Of a stretch of 64,000 bases of DNA, positions 35,237 to 45,212 are shown piece after piece (position 1 is the first letter of the stretch; each line of letters starts with the position of its first letter). A program made the translations under genes and the position numbers. The notes under the pieces were generated by a model. It was not told where the DNA came from and searched no databases. It saw only the letters and a list, made by a program, of their open reading frames with translations. Origin of the DNA: Streptomyces nodosus (lineage in GTDB: Bacteria; Actinomycetota; Actinomycetes; Streptomycetales; Streptomycetaceae); the NCBI RefSeq assembly GCF_008704995.1, contig NZ_CP023747.1, positions 4,433,501 through 4,497,500 on the forward strand. Reading direction: 5' to 3'.

Positions 35237-36025
35237 GTGAGTTCCCTCGTGGTCCGTCGTACCGCCCTCGCCGCGTCCACCGCCGCTCTGGTCCTGCTCG
35301 CCACCGCCTGTGGTGGTTCGTCCGACAGCGCGGACGAGAAGGCCGGCGACACCGGGGCCACGCAGGCCGACAAGACCCCCTCCGCCGCCCCTGCCAAGGC
35401 GCTGACCGCCGCCGAGCTGGAGAAGGCCGCGCTCGTCCAGGCGGACGTCAAGCACGGAAAGGTCGCCACCAAGGTTCCGGCGGTGGACGACATCGCGCAG
35501 GACAAGGTGAAGGCCGACGACGAGGCCTGCGCACCGCTCGCGCACCTCCAGGCCGGCAGCTATGTGGGCAAGCCCGCGGCCACGGCGAAGCGGTCCTGGC
35601 TGGACGATGTGAAGCGGCCCGCGAAGAACGCCAGCACCGAGGAGGCCCTGCTGATCGGCATCGACCGGGCCAAGGTCATCGAGACGCTCGCCTCCTACGA
35701 CGACGGCGGCGCCGAGCAGGTGATGAAGGACCTCAAGACGGCCGCCGAGAAGTGCGCGGGCGGCTTCGCCTACACCGCGGCGGGCACCAAGACCAAGATG
35801 GCCAAGGTGGAGACGACTCAGGCGCCCGAGGGTGCCGACGAGGCGTTCGCGGTGACGCAGACCCTGAACGCCGACGACGTCAAGGCGCCGACCAAGGGCG
35901 TCGTCGTCCGCAAGGGCGCCACCCTGGTCTACTTCACCTCCGCCAACCTCGCGTCGGCCGCCACGGGCAAGGACTACGACTTCCCGGCCGAGCTGGTCGA
36001 GGCGCAGCTCGCCAAGCTCGGCTGA
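35237..36025 (+). CDS. Putative secreted lipoprotein, function unknown
   Basis: 262 residues. Signal peptide RRTALAASTAALVLLATAC with lipobox Leu-Ala-Thr-Ala-Cys (Cys at about 25), then a Ser/Asp/Ala-rich linker and a mixed domain of about 190 residues with two Cys (DDEACAPL, AEKCAGG). No family recognised; a PknH-like sensor or substrate-binding fold is possible but unsupported. GTG at 35237 gives the correct signal-peptide length. Lies alone between coaA and glmS. Confidence 0.75.
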   Translation: MSSLVVRRTALAASTAALVLLATACGGSSDSADEKAGDTGATQADKTPSAAPAKALTAAELEKAALVQADVKHGKVATKVPAVDDIAQDKVKADDEACAPLAHLQAGSYVGKPAATAKRSWLDDVKRPAKNASTEEALLIGIDRAKVIETLASYDDGGAEQVMKDLKTAAEKCAGGFAYTAAGTKTKMAKVETTQAPEGADEAFAVTQTLNADDVKAPTKGVVVRKGATLVYFTSANLASAATGKDYDFPAELVEAQLAKLG

Positions 36026-36138
36026 GCCGTCCGGCTGATCCGGTGTGTCCCACCGGGGCTTCCTGCCCCGGTGGGAATTTCCGATTTCGGGCACGTTCCG
36101 GGAGGTCGGGACGGCTGGTGGACCGTAGGCTGCCGCTC

Positions 36139-37986
36139 ATGTGCGGAATCGTGGGATATGTGGGGCCGCAGCCGGCTCTCGATGTGGTCGTGGCGGGACT
36201 GAAGCGGCTGGAGTACCGGGGTTACGACTCGGCGGGTGTCGCCGTGCTCGCGGACGGGGGACTGGCCGCCGCCAAGAAGGCCGGGAAGCTGGTCAATCTG
36301 GAGAAGGAGCTGGTCGACCGGCCGCTGCCGACCGGCGCCACGGGCATCGGGCACACCCGGTGGGCCACCCACGGTGCTCCCAACGACGCCAACGCCCACC
36401 CGCACCTGGACAACTCGGGGTGTGTCGCCGTGGTCCACAACGGGATCATCGAGAACTTCGCCCTGCTGCGGGCCGAGCTGGAGGAACGCGGTCATGCGCT
36501 CTCCTCCGAGACGGACACCGAGGTCGTGGCGCATCTGCTCGCCGAGGAGTACTCCGCGACGGCGGACCTCGGGGAGGCGATGCGGCTGGTGTGCCGGCGG
36601 CTGGAGGGCGCGTTCACCCTGGTCGCGGTGCACGCCGACGAGCCGGAGGTGGTGGTGGGCGCGCGCCGCAACTCCCCGCTGGTGGTGGGTGTCGGGGAGG
36701 GTGAGGCCTTTCTGGCCTCCGATGTGTCGGCGTTCATCGCCCATACGCGCTCGGCGATCGAGCTGGGCCAGGACCAGGTGGTGGAGCTGCGCCGGGACGG
36801 GGTGACGGTCACCGGCTTCGACGGCCGGCCCGCCGAGGTGCGGTCGTTCCACATCGACTGGGACGCCTCGGCCGCCGAGAAGGGCGGCTACGACTACTTC
36901 ATGCTCAAGGAGATCGCCGAACAGCCCAGGGCGGTCGCCGACACGCTGCTCGGCCGGATCGACGCGTCCGGTTCGCTGCGCCTGGACGAGCTGCGGATCT
37001 CGGCCGCCGAGCTGCGCGAGGTCGACAAGGTCGTGATCGTGGCGTGCGGGACGGCCTTCCATGCCGGGATGATCGCCAAGTACGCCATCGAGCACTGGAC
37101 GCGGATCCCCTGCGAGGTGGAGCTGGCCAGCGAGTTCCGCTACCGGGACCCGATCCTCGACCCGCGCACGCTGGTCATCGCCATCTCCCAGTCCGGCGAG
37201 ACCATGGACACGCTGATGGCGGTCCGGCACGCCCGTGAGCAGGGCTCCAAGGTGCTGGCGATCTGCAACACCAACGGCTCGACGATCCCGCGCGAGTCGG
37301 ACGCCGTGCTGTACACGCATGCGGGCCCGGAGGTCGCGGTGGCCTCCACCAAGGCGTTTCTGACCCAGCTCGTCGCCTGCTATCTGGTGGCCCTGTATCT
37401 GGGCCAGGCGCGCGGCACCAAGTGGGGTGACGAGATCCGGGCCGTCATCCGCGATCTGTCGCAGATCTCCCGCGAGGTGGGACGGGTCCTCAGGACCATG
37501 GAGCCGGTACGGGAGCTCGCCCGCTCCCTCGCGGACAAGGACACGGTGCTGTTCCTGGGACGGCACGTCGGCTATCCGGTGGCCCTCGAAGGCGCCCTCA
37601 AGCTCAAGGAACTGGCGTATATGCACGCCGAGGGCTTCGCGGCGGGCGAGCTGAAGCACGGGCCGATCGCGCTGATCGAGGAGGACCTGCCGGTCGTGGT
37701 GGTGGTGCCCTCGCCGCGTGGACGCTCGGTCCTGTACGACAAGATCGTCTCCAATATCCAGGAGATCCGGGCCCGGGGCGCGCGCACCATTGTGATCGCG
37801 GAGGAGGGCGACACCGCGGTGGAGCCGTACGCCGACCATCTGATCCGCATCCCGGCCACCCCCACCCTGCTCCAGCCACTCGTCGCGACCGTCCCGCTCC
37901 AGGTCTTCGCCTGCGAACTGGCGACCGCCCGGGGCAACGAGGTGGACCAGCCCCGCAACCTGGCCAAGTCCGTCACCGTGGAGTGA
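36139..37986 (+). CDS. glmS: Glutamine-fructose-6-phosphate aminotransferase (isomerizing)
   Basis: 615 residues. Makes glucosamine-6-P from fructose-6-P and glutamine, the entry to amino-sugar and peptidoglycan precursors. N-terminal Ntn glutaminase with nucleophile Cys2 (MCGIVGYVG) and GHTRWATHG; two SIS domains (about 285-425 and 455-600; VACGTAFHAGMIAKYAIE, SQSGETMDTLMAVRHA); ends NLAKSVTVE as in the family. ATG at 36139, because Cys must follow Met. No glmS ribozyme-like leader is evident in the 113-base spacer. Confidence 0.98.
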   Translation: MCGIVGYVGPQPALDVVVAGLKRLEYRGYDSAGVAVLADGGLAAAKKAGKLVNLEKELVDRPLPTGATGIGHTRWATHGAPNDANAHPHLDNSGCVAVVHNGIIENFALLRAELEERGHALSSETDTEVVAHLLAEEYSATADLGEAMRLVCRRLEGAFTLVAVHADEPEVVVGARRNSPLVVGVGEGEAFLASDVSAFIAHTRSAIELGQDQVVELRRDGVTVTGFDGRPAEVRSFHIDWDASAAEKGGYDYFMLKEIAEQPRAVADTLLGRIDASGSLRLDELRISAAELREVDKVVIVACGTAFHAGMIAKYAIEHWTRIPCEVELASEFRYRDPILDPRTLVIAISQSGETMDTLMAVRHAREQGSKVLAICNTNGSTIPRESDAVLYTHAGPEVAVASTKAFLTQLVACYLVALYLGQARGTKWGDEIRAVIRDLSQISREVGRVLRTMEPVRELARSLADKDTVLFLGRHVGYPVALEGALKLKELAYMHAEGFAAGELKHGPIALIEEDLPVVVVVPSPRGRSVLYDKIVSNIQEIRARGARTIVIAEEGDTAVEPYADHLIRIPATPTLLQPLVATVPLQVFACELATARGNEVDQPRNLAKSVTVE

Positions 37987-38153
37987 CCTCCGGCCCCGCA
38001 GCCCCGGCCGGGAAGGGAGCGCCCCTGGCCGGGGGCGGGAGGGGACGGCGGTGGTGCAGCCTTCCAGGGGCGCCAGCTGATCGCAGCAGACCAAACGTTT
38101 TTCCGCCGCTCGAAAGGGTGAACGCATCCGGATCACCCGGACGGCCGTCCCGT

Positions 38154-38712
38154 GTGGACGCGGTGCTGAAGGTGGAACCGTCCGAGGGGAACGGCTTCCT
38201 GCTCGCCATCGAGGCCCACCCTTCGAATGCCGCGTCGGCCCCTGGAAGACACAGGTCACTCGCCCCTTCGTCCTCGGACCGGACACCATCGCACGGATCA
38301 CATACTGGAACTGCTGGCCCGCGGAATGCGGTCGTTCGACAAGCACACGGCCAAGTACTGGTCGGAATTGGTGGAGATCGGCCTGGAGGACATTCCGGCC
38401 CGCGAGACGTGGAGAGAGCTGGAGAAGATGGTCATCACTTATTTCCCGGGCAGGGGCACCGTCTTCGAGGAGGCGTATCTGGACGGCAAGGCCGAAGGGG
38501 AGGCCGCGGGAAAGGCCAAGGGAAAGGCCCAGGGGGTTCTGCGGGTACTGGAAGTGCGGGGGCTGCTTCTCTCCGATGACATGCGCGAGCGCATCACCTC
38601 CTGCACCGATCTGGACCGCCTCGACGACTGGCTCGACCGGGCCGGCACGGTGGGGTTGGTGGAGGAGCTGTTCGGTGAAGCGCCGGGGAGTTCCGGGGGC
38701 GGGGTGGAGTGA
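38154..38712 (+). pseudogene. Decayed Rpn-like/PD-(D/E)XK family gene in three frames
   Basis: Three pieces of one protein lie in order in three frames: VDAVLKVEPSEGNGFLLAIE (38154-38219), TQVTRPFVLGPDTI (about 38249-38290) and a long C-terminal part (38302-38712; LELLARGMRSFDKHTAKYWS ... AEGEAAGKAKGKAQG ... LDDWLD). Intact homologues known in Streptomyces carry ~90 extra residues between pieces one and two, so there is an internal deletion plus frameshifts. I believe the family to be Rpn-like nuclease/transposase-associated; that assignment is tentative. The surrounding 37987-38763 region holds no other gene. Confidence 0.6.
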
Positions 38713-38763
38713 GCGGCTTCGGGTGACGTCGAGGGGTGGGGGTCGGATCGTAGGGTGCCTCGT

Positions 38764-39135
38764 ATGAGCATCATCGGGGTTGGTATCGACGTGGCTGAGA
38801 TCGAGCGGTTCGCCGCCTCGTTGAGCCGTACGCCTGCGCTGGCCGAACGTCTCTTTCTGCACCAGGAGTTGTTGCTGCCGAACGGGGAGCGGCGGGGTAT
38901 CGCCTCGTTGGCCGCGCGGTTCGCCGCCAAGGAGGCGGTGGCCAAGGCGCTGGGCGCGCCGGGCGGGCTGCACTGGACCGATGCCGAGGTCTATGTCGAG
39001 GACAGCGGACAGCCACGGCTGCGGGTGACGGGCACGGTCGCGGCCCGCGCCGCCGAACTGGGCGTGCGGTCCTGGCATGTGTCGCTCAGCCATGACGCGG
39101 GCGTGGCCTCGGCGGTCGTCGTGGCGGAGGGGTAG
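38764..39135 (+). CDS. acpS: Holo-[acyl-carrier-protein] synthase
   Basis: 123 residues. Transfers 4'-phosphopantetheine from CoA to acyl carrier proteins. Mg-binding motifs IIGVGIDVAEIERF (Asp) and AARFAAKEAVAKALG (Glu, Lys). ATG at 38764 is the family start. Followed by nnrE/nnrD and alr, the common actinobacterial order. Confidence 0.96.
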   Translation: MSIIGVGIDVAEIERFAASLSRTPALAERLFLHQELLLPNGERRGIASLAARFAAKEAVAKALGAPGGLHWTDAEVYVEDSGQPRLRVTGTVAARAAELGVRSWHVSLSHDAGVASAVVVAEG

Positions 39136-39206
39136 GCCAGGGCCGGTCCGGCCGGTGTGCCGTGGCCCGAAGGCGGTCCGCGCCCGCGTGCGGGAGACTC
39201 GGCGGT

Positions 39207-40676
39207 ATGCGTACTGCGTACAGCGTGAAGACGGTGAGGGCGGCCGAGCGCGCGCTCATGGCGCGGCTTCCGGAGGGGGCGCTGATGCAGCGCGCCGCCG
39301 CCGGACTGGCGGCGGCCTGCGCGGACTTGCTGGGCCGGGTGTACGGCAGCCGGATCGTGCTGCTGGTCGGCAGCGGCGACAACGGCGGCGACACCCTGTA
39401 CGCGGGGGCACGGCTGGCCCGGCGCGGAGCCGGGGTCACGGCGGTGCTGCTCGCGCCCGAACACACCCATCAAGGCGGTCTCGCGGCCCTGCGGAGGGCC
39501 GGCGGTACGGTGGCGCCGAGCCGTCAGAAGGACGGCATCCCCGCGTTCCTCGCCGCCGCGGAGGAGGGGATCCGGCGGGCCGACCTGGTGGTCGACGGGA
39601 TCGTCGGGATCGGCGGCAAGGGCGGGCTCCGGCCGGACGCCGCACCGCTGGCCGCGCTCGCCGAGGAGTCGCGGGCGGTCGTCGTCGCCGTCGATCTGCC
39701 GAGCGGGGTCGAGGCCGACAGCGGCGAGGTGCGGGGCGCGGCCGTACGGGCCGATCTGACCGTGACCTTCGGTACCCACAAGCCGGCGCTGCTCGTGGAT
39801 CCGGCGCGGGAGTACGCCGGTTCGGTGCGCCTGGTCGAGATCGGTCTTGACCTGCCCGAGGAGGCCGAACTGGAGGCGCTGCAGCACGCGGACGTGGCGG
39901 CGCTGCTGCCCGCGCCGACCGCCGAGAGCGACAAGTACCGGCGGGGCGTGGTCGGGGTCGCGGCCGGGTCCGCGCGCTACCCCGGGGCGGCCGTGCTCGC
40001 GGTGTCGGGCGCGCTGCGGGGCGGGGCCGGGGCCGTGCGGTATGTGGGGCCCGCGGGGCAGGCGGTGATCGCCCGCTACCCGGAGACCCTGGTCTCCGAC
40101 CGGGGCCCCGCGAAGGCCGGGCAGGTGCAGGCCTGGGTGGTGGGACCGGGCGCCGGGGACGACGCGGCGACCGTGGCGGAGGTCCTGGAGGCGGACGTCC
40201 CCGTGCTCGTCGACGCGGACGGGCTGCGGCTGGCCGACCGGGACGTTGTACGCGCCCGCACGGCACCCACCCTGATGACCCCGCACGCCGGGGAGGCCGC
40301 CGCACTGCTCGGGGTGGCGCGCGAGGAGGTCGAGGGCTCCCGGCTCGCGGCGGTACGGGAACTGGCGGCGCGTTACGGGGCGACCGTGCTGCTCAAGGGG
40401 TCCACCACACTGGTGGCGGACCCGGAGGGCGGCCCCGTGCGGGTGAACGCCACCGGCACCCCCTGGCTCGCCACCGCCGGAAGCGGGGATGTGCTCTCCG
40501 GGCTGACCGGCTCGTTGCTCGCGGCGGGTCTCTCGCCCCGGGACGCCGGGAGCGTGGGCGCCTATCTGCACGGCCTGGCCGGTCGGTACGCGGCGGACGG
40601 GGCCCCGGCGGGCGCCCATGACGTGGCGGACGCGATCCCGGAGGCATGGCGGGACGTGCGGGACCTACGGGACTGA
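39207..40676 (+). CDS. nnr: Bifunctional NAD(P)HX epimerase / ADP-dependent dehydratase
   Basis: 489 residues. Repairs hydrated NAD(P)H. N-terminal YjeF_N epimerase (about 1-200; VGSGDNGGDTLYAGARLA, VAVDLPSGVEADSGEV); C-terminal ribokinase-like dehydratase (about 225-485; TPHAGEAAALLGV, TATAGSGDVLSG-like segment ATAGSGDVLSGLTGSLLAAG). Both catalytic halves look complete. ATG at 39207 chosen because YSVKTVRAAERALM is the conserved beginning. Confidence 0.95.
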   Translation: MRTAYSVKTVRAAERALMARLPEGALMQRAAAGLAAACADLLGRVYGSRIVLLVGSGDNGGDTLYAGARLARRGAGVTAVLLAPEHTHQGGLAALRRAGGTVAPSRQKDGIPAFLAAAEEGIRRADLVVDGIVGIGGKGGLRPDAAPLAALAEESRAVVVAVDLPSGVEADSGEVRGAAVRADLTVTFGTHKPALLVDPAREYAGSVRLVEIGLDLPEEAELEALQHADVAALLPAPTAESDKYRRGVVGVAAGSARYPGAAVLAVSGALRGGAGAVRYVGPAGQAVIARYPETLVSDRGPAKAGQVQAWVVGPGAGDDAATVAEVLEADVPVLVDADGLRLADRDVVRARTAPTLMTPHAGEAAALLGVAREEVEGSRLAAVRELAARYGATVLLKGSTTLVADPEGGPVRVNATGTPWLATAGSGDVLSGLTGSLLAAGLSPRDAGSVGAYLHGLAGRYAADGAPAGAHDVADAIPEAWRDVRDLRD

Positions 40677-40883
40677 ACGGGCGGGGAAGAGCGGGCGCGC
40701 GTCGCCTCCCGAGCGGTTTCGGCCACCGGATGCGGCGTCCCACCGGCCGTCGGCCGCGGTCGTGTTCAGGAGGGAAGGGGTAAAACCGTTCCCGCCGCAG
40801 CCGGTGCGCGGGGGAGTGTCCGCGAGCCCGCTCGCGGCACCGGCGCCGGGGAGGGCGGATGCCCTCTGAGAGACTGGGGCGCG

Positions 40884-42047
<1,164 letters not shown>

Positions 42048-42115
42048 CCCGCCCGGGTGAATCTGGGCAGGGTACGTCAGGACGAGCGGAGCCCCCGGCG
42101 AGGAGGAAGCGGGAC

Positions 42116-43336
42116 GTGAGCGAGAGCAGCGCCGAGGCCGTGGAGGCCGTGACCGGCGCCACCGTCTCCGCGACCGGGAACTGGCGCATGGCCGGCCTCG
42201 TCGCCGGTGCCGCCATCGGCGTGGTCGCGGCGGGCGCCGCCGCCGGGGTCGCCATAGAGCGGATGACGGTCGGCCGCAGTGTGCGCCGCAAGGCCCGGCT
42301 CGCCCTCGACTCGTCGGGGCCGTACGGCTCCCTGCACGGCACTCCGGGCAAGACCCGAGCCGACGACGGCACCGAGCTGTACTACGAGGTCGACGACATC
42401 GAGCCGGAGAGCGGCGCCGCCTCGCGCCGCCGCCGGCTGTTCGGACGCAGGACGCCGGCCCCGGTCACCGTCGTCTTCAGCCATGGCTACTGCCTCAACC
42501 AGGACTCCTGGCACTTCCAGCGGGCCGCGCTGCGCGGTGTCGTCCGCACCGTGCACTGGGACCAGCGCAGCCATGGCCGCTCCGGGCGCGGGCTCGCCCA
42601 GGCGGACGGCGTCCCGCTCTCCATCGACCAGCTCGGCCGGGACCTCAAGGCCGTGATCGACGCTGCCGCGCCCGAGGGGCCCCTGGTGCTCGTCGGCCAC
42701 TCGATGGGCGGTATGACGATCATGGCCCTCGCCGACCAGTTCCCGGAGCTGATCCTCGACCGGGTCGTCGGCGTGGCCCTCGTCGGCACCTCGTCCGGGC
42801 GGCTCGGCGAGGTCAACTTCGGGCTGCCCCTTGCGGGCGTCAACGCCGTGCGGCGCATCCTGCCCGGTGTGCTCAAGGCGCTGGGGCAGCAGGCCGAGCT
42901 GGTGGAGAAGGGGCGCAGGGCGACCGCCGATCTGTTCGCGGGGATCATCAAGCGGTACTCGTTCGCCGGCCGGGACATCGATCCGGCCGTCGTCCGGTTC
43001 GCCGAACGAATGATCGAGGGCACCCCGATCGACGTGGTCGCCGAGTTCTATCCGGCGTTCGCCGACCACGACAAGACCGGGGCCCTGGAGCGCTTCGCCG
43101 GCCTGCCGGTGCTGGTGCTGGCGGGGGTGCAGGACCTGGTCACGCCGAGCGAGCACAGCGAGGCCATCGCCGGTCTGCTGCCGGAGGCCGAACTGGTGCT
43201 CGTACCGGACGCCGGGCACCTGGTGATGCTGGAGCACCCCGAGGTCGTCACGGACCGCCTCGCCGATCTGCTCGCCCGCACCGGGACGGTGCCGAGCACG
43301 ACTACCGTGGGTGGCTGTGACACCGCCCTCTCCTGA
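42116..43336 (+). CDS. Membrane-anchored alpha/beta-hydrolase
   Basis: 406 residues. An Ala/Gly-rich transmembrane segment (MAGLVAGAAIGVVAAGAAAG) at residues 24-45, then a hydrolase domain: oxyanion region VVFSHGYCLNQDSWHFQRAA, nucleophile Ser in LVGHSMGGMTI, acid Asp in GVQDLVTPSEHSE, His in PDAGHLVMLEHPE. Complete triad; the substrate is unknown. Between alr and tsaE, where it is conserved in Streptomyces. GTG at 42116 after GAGGAAG. Confidence 0.88.
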   Translation: MSESSAEAVEAVTGATVSATGNWRMAGLVAGAAIGVVAAGAAAGVAIERMTVGRSVRRKARLALDSSGPYGSLHGTPGKTRADDGTELYYEVDDIEPESGAASRRRRLFGRRTPAPVTVVFSHGYCLNQDSWHFQRAALRGVVRTVHWDQRSHGRSGRGLAQADGVPLSIDQLGRDLKAVIDAAAPEGPLVLVGHSMGGMTIMALADQFPELILDRVVGVALVGTSSGRLGEVNFGLPLAGVNAVRRILPGVLKALGQQAELVEKGRRATADLFAGIIKRYSFAGRDIDPAVVRFAERMIEGTPIDVVAEFYPAFADHDKTGALERFAGLPVLVLAGVQDLVTPSEHSEAIAGLLPEAELVLVPDAGHLVMLEHPEVVTDRLADLLARTGTVPSTTTVGGCDTALS

Positions 43337-43417
43337 GGGAGTCGGCCGCCGGCCCGCGGCTGCGGTCGGCCCGACCGGCCCCCGCGCGGGGCGTGACCGA
43401 TGCCCTACCGCAAGTGA

Positions 43418-43948
43418 GTGACGATGGAAGAACTCGCAACACCGCAGACCCCGGCGCCGGAAGGCGTCACCGCCCGGCTGACCGTCACCTCCCCCGAACA
43501 GATGCAGGAGCTCGGGCGCCGACTCGCCGCGCTGCTGCGCGCCGGCGACCTCGTGATGCTCAACGGCGAGCTGGGCGCGGGCAAGACCACGTTGACCCGG
43601 GGCCTCGGCGAAGGGCTCGGGGTGCGGGGCGCGGTCACCTCGCCGACCTTTGTGATCGCCCGGGTGCACCCGTCCCTCGGGGACGGCCCCCCGCTGGTCC
43701 ATGTGGACGCCTATCGCCTGGGCGGCGGCCTCGACGAGATGGAGGACCTCGACCTCGACGTCTCGCTGCCGGAGTCCGTGGTGGTCGTGGAGTGGGGCGA
43801 GGGCAAGGTCGAGGACCTGACGGACGACCGGCTCCAGGTGGTCATCCACCGCGCCGTCGGGGACACCACGGACGAGGTCCGGCACGTCACCGTCACGGGC
43901 CTCGGCCGGCGCTGGGCGGCACTGGACCCGGGCCTGCTCTCGGTCTGA
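43418..43948 (+). CDS. tsaE: tRNA t6A biosynthesis ATPase TsaE
   Basis: 176 residues. ATPase that cycles the TsaB-TsaD complex in forming threonylcarbamoyl-A37. Walker A NGELGAGKTT at residues 49-58; VTSPTFVIARVH; HVDAYRLGG; VVVVEWGEG. GTG at 43418; an internal ATG at 43424 would shorten by two residues. tsaB and tsaD follow 1.3 and 2.4 kb downstream. Confidence 0.95.
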   Translation: MTMEELATPQTPAPEGVTARLTVTSPEQMQELGRRLAALLRAGDLVMLNGELGAGKTTLTRGLGEGLGVRGAVTSPTFVIARVHPSLGDGPPLVHVDAYRLGGGLDEMEDLDLDVSLPESVVVVEWGEGKVEDLTDDRLQVVIHRAVGDTTDEVRHVTVTGLGRRWAALDPGLLSV

Positions 43949-44103
43949 TCCCGGGCCCTCTTCGCGCCGTCGCGCGGGAGGGGCCGGAGCACGCCGCGTC
44001 AACCACCGGACAGGGCGTTGGTACCTTCGGCCGATCGTTCCGACAAGTCGTCGGCAAAGTGTTGCGTCGCTGGTGCCGGGCGTGGTCACATGGATGTCGG
44101 TCA

Positions 44104-44125
44104 GTGGTTAGGTCTACCTAACCAC
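44104..44125. promoter_or_regulatory. Perfect 22-base palindrome upstream of the 60-residue orphan gene
   Basis: Arms GTGGTTAGGT and ACCTAACCAC flank CT with no mismatch. It ends 28 bases before the orphan gene's ATG, overlapping the expected promoter/leader. It is AT-richer than its surroundings, suggesting a protein-binding operator rather than a terminator. TTAGGT/ACCTAA half-sites recall iron-box half-sites but with the wrong spacing. Confidence 0.6.
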
Positions 44126-44153
44126 GCCGCCCCCGCGACACCAGGAGGCGTCC

Positions 44154-44336
44154 ATGCCGGCTTCAGAACGAGACGAGTCGCCGCCGCGCCCGCCGGCCGG
44201 GACGGCCGGAGTGTCGATGCGGGAACTGCTGGCGTCGTGCGCCGCGGCCAAGGCGGTCTCGACCCCGCCCGGGGATCCCGCGCCCCGGATGCCGCGAGCG
44301 GTCCGGCCGGCCGAGCAACACGGCAGGGCGGCGTAG
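44154..44336 (+). CDS. Small conserved Streptomyces protein, function unknown
   Basis: 60 residues. The middle (SMRELLASCAAAKAVSTPP) matches a short protein I recall near tsaE in other Streptomyces; the flanks are Pro/Arg-rich and disordered. No membrane segment or signal. ATG at 44154 after CAGGAGG. The strong palindrome just upstream suggests tight control. Confidence 0.55.
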   Translation: MPASERDESPPRPPAGTAGVSMRELLASCAAAKAVSTPPGDPAPRMPRAVRPAEQHGRAA

Positions 44337-44478
44337 CGGCCCGAGGAACGCCACAGGCACCGGGAAAGACTGCGAAGAACGGTCCCGGGAACGCGAAGAA
44401 CGGCCTCGGGACCGTGAAGAGCGGCAGGAACCGCAGAGCGGTGCTACCGGCCTCGTACGGCCGTGTTCCCCGCTGCGG

Positions 44479-45030
44479 CTACCCGACGACGACGATCTTC
44501 TGGTCGGACGTCGCGAACTCCCACAGCGCGGTGCCGTCCTCGCGGCTCTCCCGGATCCCGCCCAGCTTCATGGAGGGGTCGGGCGTGGGCATCGAGCCGT
44601 CGGTCGCCGCGCTGAAACCGATCACCGCCGGGGTGGTCGTGAACAGCACGACGTGCTCGACCGGCGTACCGTCCGAACCGGTCCCGAGGGGGTTGCGGGA
44701 GGTCACGTCGTACGTCCCCGGCTGCGGGTCCACCGTCCCCGGTACGACCTCGAAGGTGCGCTGGACCTTGTCGTCCGCACCCACCAGCCACACCCGGTCC
44801 TTGGCGAGCGAGTACACCACCCGTTCCCCCGTGCCGGAGCCGAGGGGCAGCGCGTTCGGGTCCTTCTTGGGCCGCGGCGGCTTGTCGGCCGTGGCGGACG
44901 GCGACGGCTTCACCTGCGGCTTCCCCAGGTCGTCCGGCGCGTTCGCCGACGCCTGGTAGGCGAGGAATCCGACCGCGGCGATCGCTGCCACGGTGAGCCC
45001 GGCCACGAATCCCGAGCTGCTCCTAGCCAC
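44479..45030 (-). CDS. Membrane-anchored L,D-transpeptidase-like protein lacking the catalytic Cys
   Basis: 183 residues from GTG at 45030. N-terminal anchor GFVAGLTVAAIAAVGFLAYQ (residues 7-26), a Pro/Lys-rich linker, then a YkuD-like domain: VVYSLAKDRVWLVGADDKVQ, TFEVVPGTVDPQPGTYDVTS, VVLFTTTPAVIGFSAATDG and LGGIRESREDGTALWE. In active enzymes the last motif is S/T-H-G-C-I-R and an upstream I-H-G supplies His; here both Cys and His positions are changed (GGIR, GF). Probably a non-catalytic cell-wall-binding relative. Convergent with the orphan gene, divergent from tsaB. Confidence 0.7.
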   Translation of the reverse strand: MARSSSGFVAGLTVAAIAAVGFLAYQASANAPDDLGKPQVKPSPSATADKPPRPKKDPNALPLGSGTGERVVYSLAKDRVWLVGADDKVQRTFEVVPGTVDPQPGTYDVTSRNPLGTGSDGTPVEHVVLFTTTPAVIGFSAATDGSMPTPDPSMKLGGIRESREDGTALWEFATSDQKIVVVG

Positions 45031-45212
45031 CCTGTGCCCACCTCTCGCCCCCGCACGCGGAAGCACTCGTCACCCGGATCCGACTCGTACGACACGGCCT
45101 GTCGTCCACTTGTCCGCCGATGGTGTCGTACGTCTTCGCTGTGACGGTAGCAGCAGGCGTGGGCCGGGCCGGGGCGGCCGTGTGCCGAGCGCGGGCGCCG
45201 TACGCTGTTTGC

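Noticed and set aside
35974..39093. 1,039-codon antisense open frame over glmS
   Set aside because: Mirrors the codon bias of glmS and runs through a pseudogene and acpS; no protein-like features.
40677..40883. Possible small gene between nnr and alr
   Set aside because: Only an Arg/Pro-rich open frame without a ribosome site or domain; treated as the alr leader.
44104..44125. Palindrome as a DmdR/IdeR iron box
   Set aside because: The iron box is a 19-base palindrome with TTAGG/CCTAA ends seven or more bases apart; here TTAGGT and ACCTAA are separated by two bases.
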